A stretch of DNA of 64,000 bases from Apostichopus japonicus (Eukaryota > Echinodermata > Holothuroidea > Aspidochirotida > Stichopodidae): positions 25,932,564 through 25,996,563 of the forward strand of contig NC_092571.1 in the NCBI RefSeq assembly GCF_037975245.1, read 5' to 3'. Positions 12,290 through 24,368 of the stretch are shown piece by piece; the stretch's first letter is position 1; the number at the start of each line of letters is the position of its first letter. Under the pieces are notes generated by a model. The model saw only the letters and a program-made list of their open reading frames with translations. It was not told the origin of the DNA and made no database searches. Both the position numbers and the translations under genes were made by a program.

Positions 12290-15200
12290 CGGTGCATGTC
12301 TAAAAGATGGTCTACATCAACTACATCGACAATGGTCTGCATCAACGATTCATTTCTAAATGATGTTTGACCACTAATTAATGGAGTCACCTAATGAATC
12401 CTTAATGCACAGTTGGTTTACATCAACGATGCATTTCTAAATGATGTTTGACCACTAATTAATGGAGTCACCTAATAAATCACTAATGCACAGTTAGTCT
12501 ACATCAACAGTGCATGTCTAAAAGATGTTTGACTACTAATTAATGGAGTCACCTAATGAATCCTTAATGCACAGTTGGTCTACATCAATTGTGCATGTCT
12601 AAATGATGTTTGACTACTAATTAATGTAGTCACCTAATGAATCCTTAATGCACAGTTGGTCTACATCAACTGTGCATGTCTAAAAGATGTTTTACCACTA
12701 ATTAATGGAGTCACCTAATGAATCCTTAATGCACAGTTCGTCTACATCAAAGGTGCATGTCTAAAAGATGTTTGACTACTAATTAATGGAGTCACCTAAT
12801 GAATCCTTAATGCACAGTTGGTCTACAACAACGGTGCATGTCTAAAAGATGGTCTACATCAACTACATAGACAATGGTCTACATCAACGATGCATTTCTA
12901 AATGATGTTTGACTACTAATTAATGGAGTCACCTAATGAATCCTTAATGCACAGTTGGTCTACATCAAAGATGCATTCCAAAATGATGTTTGACCACTAA
13001 TTAATGGAGTCACCTAATGAATCCTTAATGCACAGTTGGTCTACATCAACTGTGCATGTCTAAATAATGTTTGACTACTGTACTAATTAATGGAGACACC
13101 TAATGAATCCTTAATGCACAGTTGGTCTACATCAAAGGTGCATGTCTAAAAGATGTTTGACTACTGTACTAATTAATGGAGTCACCTAATGAGTCACTAA
13201 TGCACCGTTAGCCTACATCAACAGTGCATGTCTAAAAGATGTTTGACTACTAATTAATGGAGTCACCTAATGAATCCTTAATGCACAGTTGGTCTACATC
13301 AACTGTGCATGTCTAAAAGATGTTTGACTACTAATTAATGGAGTCACCTAATGAATCCTTAATGCACAGTTGGTCTACATCAAAGGTGCATGTCTAAAAG
13401 ATGTTTGACTACTAATTAATGGAGTCACCTAATGAATCCTTAATGCACAGTTGGTCTACATCAACAGTGAATGTGTAAAAGATGTTTGACTACTAATTAA
13501 TGGAGTCACCTAATGAATCCTTAATGCACAGTTGGTCTAAAAAAACGGTGCATGTCTAAAAGATGTTTGACTACTAATTAATGGAGTCACCTAATAAATC
13601 CTTAATGCACAGTTGGTCTACATCAACTGTGCATGTCTAAAAGATGTTTTACCACTAATTAATGGAGTCACCTAATGAATCCTTAATGCACAGTTCGTCT
13701 ACATCAAAGGTGCATGTCTAAAAGATGTTTGACTACTGTACTAATTAATGGAGTCACCTAATGAATCACTAATGCACAGTTAGTCTACATCAACAGTGCA
13801 TGTCTAAAAGATGTTTGACTACTAATGAATGGAGTCACCAAATGAATCCTTAATGCACAGTGGGTCTACATCAACTGTGCATGTCTAAAAGATGTTTGAC
13901 TACTAATTAATGGAGTCACCTAATGAATCCTTAATGCACAGTTGGTCTACATCAAAGGTGCATGTCTAAAAGATGTTTGACTACTAATTAATGGAGAAAC
14001 CTAATGAATCCTTAATGCACAGTTGGTCTACATCAGCAGTGCATGTGTAAAATATGTTTGACTACTAATTAATGGAGTCACCTAATGAATCCTTAATGCA
14101 CAGTTGGTCTACAACAACGGTGCATGTCTAAAAGATGGTCTACATCAACTACATAGACAATGGTCTACATCAACGATGCATTTCTAAATGATGTTTGACC
14201 ACTAATTAATGGAGTCACCTAATGAATCCTTAATGCACAGTTGGTCTACATCAAAGGTGCATGTCTAAAAGATGTTTGACTACTAATTAATGGAGTCACC
14301 TAATGAATCCTTAATGCAGAGTGGGTCTACATCAACAGTGAATGTGTAAAAGATGTTTGACTACTAATTAATGGGGTCACCTAATGAATCCTTAATGCAC
14401 AGTTGGTCTACAAAAACGGTGCATGTCTAAAAGATGTTTGACTACTAATTAATGGAGTCACCTAATGAATCCTTAATGCACAGTTGGTCTACATCAACAG
14501 TGCATGTGTAAAAGATGTTTGACTACTAATTAATGGAGTCACCTAATGAATCCTTAATGCACAGTTGGTCTACATCAACAGTGCATGTGTAAAAGATGTT
14601 TGACTACTAATTAATGGAGTCACCTAATGAATCCTTAATGCACAGTTGGTCTACATCAACAGTGCATGTGTAAAAGATGTTTGACTACTAATTAATGGGG
14701 TCACCTAATGAATCCTTAATGCACAGTTGGTCTACATCAACAGTGCATGTGTAAAAGATGTTTGACTACTAATTAATGGGGTCACCCAATGAATCCTTAA
14801 TGCACAGTTGGGCTACATCAACAGTGCATGTGTAAAAGATGTTTGACTACTAATTAATGGGGTCACCCAATGAATCCTTAATGCACAGTTAGTCTACAAA
14901 AACGGTGCATGTCTAAAAGATGGTCTACATCAACTACATCGACAATGGTCTGCATCAACGATTCATTTCTAAATGATGTTTGACCACTAATTAATGGAGT
15001 CACCTAATGAATCGTTAATGCACAGTTGGTCTACATCAACGATGCATTTCTAAATGATGTTTGACCACTAATTAATGGAGTCACCTAATAAATCACTAAT
15101 GCACAGTTAGTCTACATCAACAGTGCATGTCTAAAAGATGTTTGACTACTAATTAATGTAGTCACCTAATGAATCCTTAATGCACAGTTGGTCTACATCA

Positions 15201-15320
15201 ATTGTGCATGTCTAAATGATGTTTGACTACTAATTAATGTAGTCACCTAATGAATCCTTAATGCACAGTTGGTCTACATCAACTGTGCATGTCTAAAAGA
15301 TGTTTTACCACTAATTAATG
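12290..15320 (+). repeat. Array A region with a repeat offset of about 2613 bp
   Basis: Distinctive marks recur 2613 bp apart. The rare AATGGTCTGCATC variant lies at about 12331 and 14944. A CAATTGTGCATG unit starts at 12571 and 15184. The same succession of marks also lies 2036 bp upstream (TACATCGACAATGG near 10285 against 12321, and AATCACTAATGC at 10442 against 12478). At least three related multi-unit blocks of unequal length therefore follow one another. Outer limits are approximate. Confidence 0.7.
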
Positions 15321-18300
15321 GAGTCACCTAATGAATCCTTAATGCACAGTTCGTCTACATCAAAGGTGCATGTCTAAAAGATGTTTGACTACTAATTAAT
15401 GGAGTCACCTAATGAATCCTTAATGCACAGTTGGTCTACAACAACGGTGCATGTCTAAAAGATGGTCTACATCAGCTACATAGACAATGGTCTACATCAA
15501 CGATGCATTTCTAAATGATGTTTGACTACTAATTAATGGAGTCACCTAATGAATCCTTAATGCACAGTTGGTCTACATCAAAGATGCATTCCAAAATGAT
15601 GTTTGACCACTAATTAATGGAGTCACCTAATGAATCCTTAATGCACAGTTGGTCTACATCAACTGTGTATGTCTAAATAATGTTTGACTACTGTACTAAT
15701 TAATGGAGACACCTAATGAATCCTTAATGCTCAGTTGGTCTACATCAAAGGTGCATGTCTAAAAGATGTTTGACTACTGTACTAATTAATGGAGTCACCT
15801 AATGAGTCACTAATGCACCGTTAGTCTACATCAACAGTGCATGTCTAAAAGATGTTTGACTACTAATTAATGGAGTCACCTAATGAATCCTTAATGCACA
15901 GTTGGTCTACATCAACTGTGCATGTCTAAAAGATGTTTGACTACTAATTAATGGAGTCACCTAATGAATCCTTAATGCACAGTTCGTCTACATCAAAGGT
16001 GCATGTCTAAAAGATGTTTGACTACTAATTAATGGAGTCACCTAATGAATCCTTAATGCACAGTTGGTCTACATCAACAGTGAATGTGTAAAAAATGTTT
16101 GACTACTAATTAATGGAGTCACCTAATGAATCCTTAATGCACAGTTCGTCTAAAAAAACGGTGCATGTCTAAAAGATGTTTGACTACTAATTAATGGAGT
16201 CACCTAATGAATCCTTAATGCACAGTTGGTCTACATCAACTGTGCATGTCTAAAAGATGTTTTACCACTAATTAATGGAGTCACCTAATGAATCCTTAAT
16301 GCACAGTTCGTCTACATCAAAGGTGCATGTCTAAAAGATGTTTTACCACTAATTAATGGAGTCACCTAATGAATCACTAATGCACAGTTAGTCTACATCA
16401 ACAGTGCATGTCTAAAAGATGTTTGACTACTAATGAATGGAGTCACCAAATGAATCCTTAATGCACAGTTGGTCTACATCAACAGTGCATGTGTAAAATA
16501 TGTTTGACTACTAATTAATGGAGTCACCTAATGAATCCTTAATGCACAGTTGGTCTACATCAACAGTGAATGTGTAAAAGATGTTTGACTACTAATTAAT
16601 GGGGTCACCTAATGAATCCTTAATACACAGTTGGTCTACAAAAACGGTGCATGTCTAAAAGATGTTTGACTACTAATTAATGGAGTCACCTAATGAATCC
16701 TTAATGCACAGTTGGTCTACATCAACAGTGCATGTGTAAAAGATGTTTGACTACTAATTAATGGAGTCACCTAATGAATCCTTAATGCACAGTTGGTCTA
16801 CAACAACGGTGCATGTCTAAAAGATGGTCTACATCAACTACATAGACAATGGTCTACATCAACGATTCATTTCTAAATGATGTTTGACCACTAATTAATG
16901 GAGTCACCTAATGAATCCTTAATGCACAGTTGGTGTACATCAACGATGCATTTCTAAATGATGTTTGACCACTAATTAATGGAGTCACCTAATAAATCAC
17001 TAATGCACAGTTAGTCTACATCAACAGTGCATGTCTAAAAGATGTTTGACTACTAATGAATGGAGTCACCAAATGAATCCTTAATGCACAGTTGGTCTAC
17101 ATCAACAGTGCATGTGTAAAATATGTTTGACTACTAATTAATGGAGTCACCTAATGAATCCTTAATGCACAGTTGGTCTACATCAAAGGTGCATGTCTAA
17201 AAGATGTTTGACTACTAATTAATGGAGTCACCTAATGAATCCTTAATGCACAGTTGGTCTACATCAACAGTGAATGTGTAAAAGATGTTTGACTACTAAT
17301 TAATGGGGTCACCTAATGAATCCTTAATACACAGTTGGTCTACAAAAACGGTGCATGTCTAAAAGATGTTTGACTACTAATTAATGGAGTCACCTAATGA
17401 ATCCTTAATGCACAGTTGGTCTACATCAACAGTGCATGTGTAAAAGATGTTTGACTACTAATTAATGGGGTCACCTAATGAATCCTTAATGCACAGTTAG
17501 TCTACAAAAACGGTGCATGTCTAAAAGATGGTCTACATCAACTACATCGACAATGGTCTACATCAACGATTCATTTCTAAATGATGTTTGACCACTAATT
17601 AATGGAGTCACCTAATGAATCCTTAATGCACAGTTGGTGTACATCAACGATGCATTTCTAAATGATGTTTGACCACTAATTAATGGAGTCACCTAATAAA
17701 TCACTAATGCACAGTTAGTCTACATCAACAGTGCATGTCTAAAAGATGTTTGACTACTAATTAATGGAGTCACCTAATGAATCCTTAATGCACAGTTGGT
17801 CTACATCAATTGTGCATGTCTAAAAGATGTTTGACTATTAATTAATGTAGTCACCTAATGAATCCTTAATGCACAGTTGGTCTACATCAACTGTGCATGT
17901 CTAAAAGATGTTTTACCACTAATTAATGGAGTCACCTAATGAATCCTTAATGCACAGTTCGTCTACATCAAAGGTGCATGTCTAAAAGATGTTTGACTAC
18001 TAATTAATGGAGTCACCTAATGAATCCTTAATGCACAGTTGGTCTACATCAATAGTGCATGTGTAAAAGATGTTTGACTACTAATTAATGGAGTCACCTA
18101 ATGAATCCTTACTGCACAGTTGGTCTACAACAACGGTGCATGTCTAAAAGATGGTCTACATCAACTACATAGACAATGGTCTACATCAACGATGCATTTC
18201 TAAATGATGTTTGACCACTAATTAATGGAGTCACCTAATGAATCCTTAATGCACAGTTGGTCTACATCAACTGTGCATGTCTAAAAGATGTTTGACTACT

Positions 18301-18569
18301 GTACTAATTAATGGAGACACCTAATGAATCCTTAATGCACAGTTGGTCTACATCAACAGTGAATGTGTAAAAGATGTTTGACTACTAATTAATGGAGTCA
18401 CCTAATGAATCCTTAATGCACAGTTGGTCTACATCAACTGTGCATGTCTAAAAGATGTTTGACCACTAATTAATGGAGTCACCTAATGAATCCTTAATGC
18501 ACAGTTGGTCTACATCAAAGGTGCTTGTCTAAAAGATGTTTGACTACTAATTAATGGAGTCACCTAATG

Positions 18570-19695
18570 AATCCTTAATGCACAGTTGGTCTACATCAAC
18601 AGTGCATGTGTAAAAGATGTTTGACTACTAATTAATGGAGTCACCTAATGAATCCTTAATGCACAGTTGGTCTACAACAACGGTGCATGTCTAAAAGATT
18701 GTCTACATCAGCTACATAGACAATGGTCTACATTAACGATGCATTTCTAAATGATGTTTGACCACTAATTAATGGATTCACCTAATGAATCCCTAATGCA
18801 CAGTTGGTCTACGTCAACTGTGCATGTCTAAAAGATGTTTGACTACTGTACTAATTAATGGAGACACCTAATGAATCCTTAATGCACAGTTGGTCTACAT
18901 CAAAGGTGCATGTCTAAAAGATGTTTGACTACTAATTAATGGAGTCACCTAATGAATAACTAATGCAGAGTTAGTCTACATCAACGATTCATTTCTAAAT
19001 GATGTTTGACCACTAATTAATGGAGTCACCTATTGAATCGTTAATGCACAGTTGGTCTACATCAACGATGCATTTCTAAATGATGTTTGACCACTAATTA
19101 ATGGAGTCACCTAATAAATCCTTAATGCACAGTTGGTCTACATCAACAGTGCATGTGTAAAAGATGTTTGACTACTAATTAATGGAGTCACCTAATGAAT
19201 CCTTAATGCACAGTTGGTCTACAACAACGGTGCATGTCTAAAAGATTGTCTACATCAGCTACATAGACAATGGTCTACATTAACGATGCATTTCTAAATG
19301 ATGTTTGACCACTAATTAATGGATTCACCTAATGAATCCCTAATGCACAGTTGGTCTACGTCAACTGTGCATGTCTAAAAGATGTTTGACTACTGTACTA
19401 ATTAATGGAGACACCTAATGAATCCTTAATGCACAGTTGGTCTACATCAAAGGTGCATGTCTAAAAGATGTTTGACTACTAATTAATGGAGTCACCTAAT
19501 GAATAACTAATGCAGAGTTAGTCTACATCAACGATTCATTTCTAAATGATGTTTGACCACTAATTAATGGAGTCACCTATTGAATCCTTAATGCACAGTT
19601 GGTCTACATCAACGATGCATTTCTAAATGATGTTTGACCACTAATTAATGGAGTCACCTAATAAATCCTTAATGCACAGTTGGTCTACATCAACT
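18570..19695 (+). repeat. 547 bp tandem duplication near the right end of array A
   Basis: Two successive blocks match at an offset of 547 bp, about 18570-19116 and 19117-19695. Shared private marks include AAGATTGTCTACATCAGC (near 18695 and 19242), GGATTCACC, TCTACGTCAACTG, and GAATAACTAATGCAGAG (18954 and 19501). One visible difference is AATCG in the first block against AATCC in the second, in the TATTGAATC unit. The block includes one long-form unit. Confidence 0.8.
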
Positions 19696-19819
19696 GTGCA
19701 TGTCTAAAAGATGTTTGACTAATAATTAATGGAGTCACCTAATGAATCCTTAATGCACAGTTGGTCTACAACAACCGTGCATGTCTAAAAGATGTTTGAC
19801 TACTAATGAATGGAGTCAC

Positions 19820-19872
19820 CTATTTAATCCTCAAAGCACTAGTCTACATCAACAGTGCATGTGTAAAAGATG
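19820..19872 (+). repeat. Degenerate terminal unit of array A
   Basis: The last unit is damaged. TATTTAATCCTCAAAGCAC replaces the usual AATGAATCCTTAATGCAC, the ACAGTTGG block is truncated to AGTCTACATC, and similarity stops after GTGTAAAAGATG at about 19872. Divergent units at an array edge are expected, because homogenising exchange is weaker there. Confidence 0.8.
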
Positions 19873-19931
19873 GTGTTCAGTCAGTTCGTGAGTTAATAGC
19901 TATTCAATGAGTTGATTTCTTGTTTTTGTCC

Positions 19932-19987
19932 GACCTCACGGTTTTTTTTCTCTGACCTCAAAGTTGTTTTCTCTGACCTCAATATTG
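19932..19987 (+). repeat. Three imperfect 21 bp direct repeats with GACCTCA
   Basis: GACCTCA occurs at 19932, 19954 and 19975, each followed by a T-rich run; the last two are preceded by CTCT. Spacing is 21-22 bp, about two helical turns. The second and third copies contain TGACCTC. This may be a small slipped duplication in T-rich DNA; a regulatory role is speculative. Confidence 0.6.
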
Positions 19988-20739
19988 TTTTATCATTCAT
20001 CAATATAGACACAGATTATTCAAGAAGGACTGTGATATCCTTTTTTGCAAATTTATTTGTATTATATTTCATCAGGTTGAAAAGCAATGTTTTCCACTTT
20101 ACAAGCACAGGTTTTTCTTGGTTTCAATGTAAAATGCCTTAATAATCAACCACCATTTCAACAGTACAGTACAGGTACATCTCCGAAATTCTCAAACGTA
20201 ATTGCGCTTGGTCAAATCACTCTTAATATGGACAAAATTAGCGATAAGAAAGGCGCTTACATTCCAGTATGAGTTGGTTTAACATAATTTATAATCTCCA
20301 TGAGATGAGAGGTAGTGTAATGTAGGGTCATCGATGAAGGCCTTGAATCTAGTACTTCATAGATGCTAGCTTTTATGGTTAACTGTCTACATCTCTTTCT
20401 ATGTACATGAGAAGTCCATTTATCAAAGATAGACATTTTTTCCTTTAAACCTGCAGAATGTATATTTACAGTGACAATAGCTCTTTTGGCCACTTTTACT
20501 TGCAACCTTTGGTTCTTTTGTGCCTGTTACTACTATACCACATGGCTCTTTATGGCTGTGAGTATACTAGTGCTTTCAATCCACTCCAGAATTTTGATTC
20601 ACTTTTGAAAGGAATAATTTGTTCCCACTTTAGGAGAGGTGTAGTGGCCCAAACCATTAAAAACATAGCAATTTTGCACAACCTCATCTGGATTTTGTCA
20701 TTGTCTATGCATATTTGGTATGGTCCATGATAATTAGGT

Positions 20740-20756
20740 TGACCTCACAGTGACCT
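20740..20756 (-). promoter_or_regulatory. Candidate DR5 nuclear-receptor element
   Basis: Two exact TGACCT hexamers (20740-20745 and 20751-20756) are separated by five bases, CACAG. Read on the minus strand this is AGGTCA-N5-AGGTCA, the textbook arrangement bound by retinoic acid receptor/RXR heterodimers. Another TGACCT lies at 20846. There is no evident gene or promoter nearby, and TGACCT-rich motifs also occur in dispersed invertebrate repeats, so function is unproven. The sequence match itself is exact. Confidence 0.3.
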
Positions 20757-20866
20757 AGTACATAAGTTGATGCCATGTGGTAGCAATCTCTCTCTGTGTC
20801 TCATATCTGCTGTCAAACTGTAGAGATAGGACCTCTCTGTTATATTGACCTGTGTTGTAACTGTAT

Positions 20867-20880
20867 AGGCATGCATGCCT
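20867..20880. repeat. 14 bp perfect palindrome
   Basis: AGGCATGCATGCCT is its own reverse complement with no loop. It stands alone in the island. It may be chance, since it is built from an alternating GCATGCATGC core. No function is claimed. Confidence 0.7.
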
Positions 20881-21198
20881 CTTGTGCTGTTTACTATAGA
20901 CTAGGTTAGGTAGCCGTTTGTCACTTGATGATTGGTTCACCATAAGTATACCAGGTTATACTTCGCCTCTTATATGGCTATGTGGTAAATTTATGGCCTT
21001 GTAGCAGCTCGAGGGACATTATTTACTGTTCAGACCTGGCTTAGGAGCTTAGTCTGGGCAGGAGCATGCTATTAGTTGGCATTAGATACAGTTTGCAATA
21101 TCGGGAGGCAATTGAGTGCAGGAGAGATGACTGAAGCATTTGAGGATTTACTAAATTCACTTCTTGAAGGGTTAGTCATTCACAATAGCCTTCTTCAA

Positions 21199-21222
21199 TT
21201 GAATTTTGTCTTGAATTTTGTC
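21199..21222 (+). repeat. 12 bp tandem duplication beside array B
   Basis: TTGAATTTTGTC is repeated twice in direct succession (21199-21210 and 21211-21222), 64 bp before the first unit of array B. It is probably a replication-slippage duplication. It is not a target-site duplication as far as I can see, since no matching copy is visible across the array (whose far end lies outside the window). Confidence 0.8.
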
Positions 21223-21286
21223 AACCTAAGATAAGTTTCACAAACTTGCAAGGAATGTTGTAGCATGTCAATGTAATTTTCTCTAG

Positions 21287-21613
21287 TTGGCGCACTGTAA
21301 TAGCTGTAGAGCGAGACTCTCTTTTGCACTCGGTGGTTCGAGCCCTGGTGATGACGTCTATTGCCGATCTTTTACAACTCTCGCTTGCATTAGGAGCCTT
21401 AACTATTAAATAATCAGCTAATATCTCAGCCGATACAGTGGCCGGACGGCTTGGCGCACTGTAATAGCTGTAGAGCGAGACTCTCTTTGCACTCGGTGGT
21501 TCGAGCCCCGGTGATGACGTCTTTTGCCGATCTTTTACAACTCTCGCTTGCATTAGGAGCCTTAACTATTAAATAATCAGCTAATATCTCAGCCGATACA
21601 GTGGCCGGACGGC
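21287..21613 (+). repeat. First two (edge) units of array B
   Basis: The array opens abruptly at TTGGCGCACTG after CTCTAG, with no partial unit in the phase I used. The first unit carries private changes (CCCTGGTGATG and GTCTATTGCC). The second is 163 bp because one T is missing from CTCTCTTTGC. That 1 bp deletion also occurs in units at 57844 and 61943. Confidence 0.8.
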
Positions 21614-24368
21614 TTGGCGCACTGTAATAGTTGTAGAGCGAGACTCTCTTTTGCACTGGGTGGTTCGCGCCCCGGTGATGACGTCTTTTGCCGATCTTTT
21701 ACAACTCTCGCTTGCATTAGGAGCCTTAACTATTAAATAATCAGCTAATATCTCAGCCGATGCAGTGGCCGGACGGCTTGGCGCACTGTAATAGCTGTAG
21801 AGCGAGACTCTCTTTTGCACTGGGTGGTTCGAACCCCGGTGATGACGTCTTTTGCCGATCTTTAACAACTCTCGCTTGCATTAGGAGCCTTAACTATTAA
21901 ATAATCAGCTAATATCTCAGCCGATGCAGTGGCCGGACGGCTTGGCGCACTGTAATAGCTGTAGAGCGAGACTCTCTTTTGCACTGGGTGGTTCGAACCC
22001 CGGTGATGACGTCTTTTGCCGATCTTTAACAACTCTCGCTTGCATTAGGAGCCTTAACTATTAAATAATCAGCTAATATCTCAGCCGATGCAGTGGCCGG
22101 ACGGCTTGGCGCACTGTAATAGCTGTAGAGCGAGACTCTCTTTTGCACTGGGTGGTTCGAACCCCGGTGATGACGTCTTTTGCCGATCTTTTACAACTCT
22201 CGCTTGCATTGGCAGCCTTAACTATTAAATAATCAGCTAATATCTCAGCCGATGCAGTGGCCGGACGGCTTGGCGCACTGTAGTAGCTGTAGAGCGAGAC
22301 TCTCTTTTGCACTGGGTGGTTCGAACCCCGGTGATGACGTCTTTTGCCGATCTTTTACAACTCTCGCTTGCATTGGGAGCCTTAACTATTAAATAATCAG
22401 CTAATATCTCAGCCGATGCAGTGGCCGGACGGCTTGGCGCACTGTAGTAGCTGTAGAGCGAGACTCTCTTTTGCACTCGGTGGTTCGAGCCCCGGTGATG
22501 ACGTCTTTTGCCGATCTTTTACAACTCTCGCTTGCATTAGGAGCCTTAACTATTAAATAATCAGCTAATATCTCAGCCGATGCAGTGGCCGGACGGCTTG
22601 GCGCACTGTAGTAGCTGTAGAGCGAGACTCTCTTTTGCACTCGGTGGTTCGAGCCCCGGTGATGACGTCTTTTGCCGATCTTTTACAACTCTCGCTTGCA
22701 TTAGGAGCCTTAACTATTAAATAATCAGCTAATATCTCAGCCGATAAAGTGGCCGGACGGCTTGGCGCACTGTAATAGTTGTAGAGCGAGACTCTCTTTT
22801 GCACTCGGTGGTTCGAGCCCCGGTGATGACGTCTTTTGCCGATCTTTTACGACTCTCGCTTGCATTAGGAGCCTTAACTATTAAATAATCAGCTTATATC
22901 TCAGCCGATAAAGTGGCCGGACGGCTTGGCGCAATGTAATAGCTGTAGAGCGAGACTCTCTTTTGCACTCGGTGGTTCGAGCCCCGGTGATGACGTCTTT
23001 TGCCGATCTTTTACGACTCTCGCTTGCATTAGGAGCCTTAACTATTAAATAATCAGCTAATATCTCAGCCGATAAAGTGGCCGGACGGCTTGGCGCAATG
23101 TAATAGCTGTAGAGCGAGACTCTCTTTTGCACTCGGTGGTTCGAGCCCCGGTGATGACGTCTTTTGCCGATCTTTTACGACTCTCGCTTGCATTAGGAGC
23201 CTTAACTATTAAATAATCAGCTAATATCTCAGCCGATACAGTGGCCGGACGGCTTGGCGCAATGTAATAGCTGTAGAGCGAGACTCTCTTTTGCACTCGG
23301 TGGTTCGAGCCCCGGTGATGACGTCTTTTGCCGATCTTTTACGACTCTCGCTTGCATTAGGAGCCTTAACTATTAAATAATCAGCTAATATCTCAACCGA
23401 TACAGTGGCCGGACGGCTTGGCGCACTGTAGTAGCTGTAGAGCGAGACTCTCTTTTGCACTCGGTGGTTCGAGCACCGGTGATGACGTCTTTTGCCGATC
23501 TTTTACAACTCTCGCTTGCATTAGGAGCCTTAACTATTAAATAATCAGCTAATATCTCAGCCGATGCAGTGGCCGGACGGCTTGGCGCACTGTAATAGCT
23601 GTAGAGCGAGACTCTCTTTTGCACTGGGTGGTTCGAACCCCGGTGATGACGTCTTTTGCCGATCTTTTACAACTCTCGCTTGCATTAGGAGCCTTAACTA
23701 TTAAATAATCAGCTAATATCTCAGCCGACACAGTGGCCGGACGGCTTGGCGCACTGTAATAGCTGTAGAGGGAGACTCTCTTTTGCACTGGGTGGTTCGA
23801 GCACCGGTGATGACGTCTTTTGCCGATCTTTTACAACTCTCGCTTGCACTAGGAGCCTTAACTATTAAATAATCAGCTAATATCTCAGCCGACACAGTGG
23901 CCGGACGGCTTGGCGCACTGTAATAGCTGTAGAGCGAGACTCTCTTTTGCACTGGGTGGTTCGAGCCCCGGTGATGACGTCTTTTGCCGATCTTTTACAA
24001 CTCTCGCTTGCATTAGGAGCCTTAACTATTAAATAATCAGCTAATATCTCAGCCGATGCAGTGGCCGGACGGCTTGGCGCACTGTAGTAGCTGTAGAGCG
24101 AGACTCTCTTTTGCACTCGGTGGTTCGAGCCCCGGTGATGACGTCTTTTGCCGATCTTTTACAACTCTCGCTTGCATTAGGAGCCTTAACTATTAAATAA
24201 TCAGCTAATATCTCAGCCGATGCAGTGGCCGGACGGCTTGGCGCACTGTAGTAGCTGTAGAGCGAGACTATCTTTTGCACTCGGTGGTTCGAGCCCCGGT
24301 GATGACGTCTTTTGCCGATCTTTTACAACTCTCGCTTGCATTAGGAGCCTTAACTATTAAATAATCAG

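Larger units (their letters stand above)
1..19872 (+). repeat. Satellite array A, 81 bp unit
   Basis: Head-to-tail tandem array; the motif ACAGTTGGTCTACATCAAC recurs every 81 bp from base 1 (next copy at 82). A typical unit is about 36% GC and contains, in order, the ACAGTTGGTCTACA block, a variable four-base site (AACT, AAGG, AACA, ACGG or ACGA class), GTGCATGTCTAAAAGATG, TTTGACTACTAATTAATGG, AGTCACCTAATG and AATCCTTAATGC. I count roughly 225 units: mostly 81 bp, about 29 long units of 137 bp, and a minority of 86 bp with an extra TGTAC before TAATTAAT. A typical unit has no CpG. Frequent stops in all frames and no conserved reading frame argue against coding. The array begins before the window. 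I cannot name the satellite family. Confidence 0.97.
19873..21286. other. Non-repetitive AT-rich island between the two satellites
   Basis: About 1.4 kb without tandem repetition and unlike either satellite unit. I see no recognisable protein domain, RNA gene or transposon end. The longest ATG-initiated frame is 90 codons (20458-20730, plus strand): a short leucine-rich hydrophobic stretch near residues 16-27 and no family I recognise. Another frame runs 62 codons (20755-20943, minus strand). Neither has supporting features. The island may be ancestral flanking DNA separating two independently expanded arrays, or a fragment of an inserted element. It is the only stretch here usable as a unique marker. 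Confidence 0.8.

Noticed and set aside
19912-20142. 76-codon frame opening at TTG
   Set aside because: No ATG start, and the residues mirror a T-rich repeat (phenylalanine and serine rich).
20087-20272. 61-codon ATG frame in the island
   Set aside because: Short, low complexity and overlapping another random frame; no supporting feature.
20458-20730. 90-codon ATG frame in the island
   Set aside because: One short hydrophobic stretch but no domain, no splice or promoter context and no family I recognise. A frame this long can occur by chance in 1.4 kb.
20755-20943. 62-codon ATG frame on the minus strand of the island
   Set aside because: No domain or signal; length is within chance expectation.
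19873-21286. Transposon with terminal repeats or target-site duplication filling the island
   Set aside because: I found no inverted or direct terminal repeats at the two borders, no poly-A tail at either junction and no transposase-like frame.
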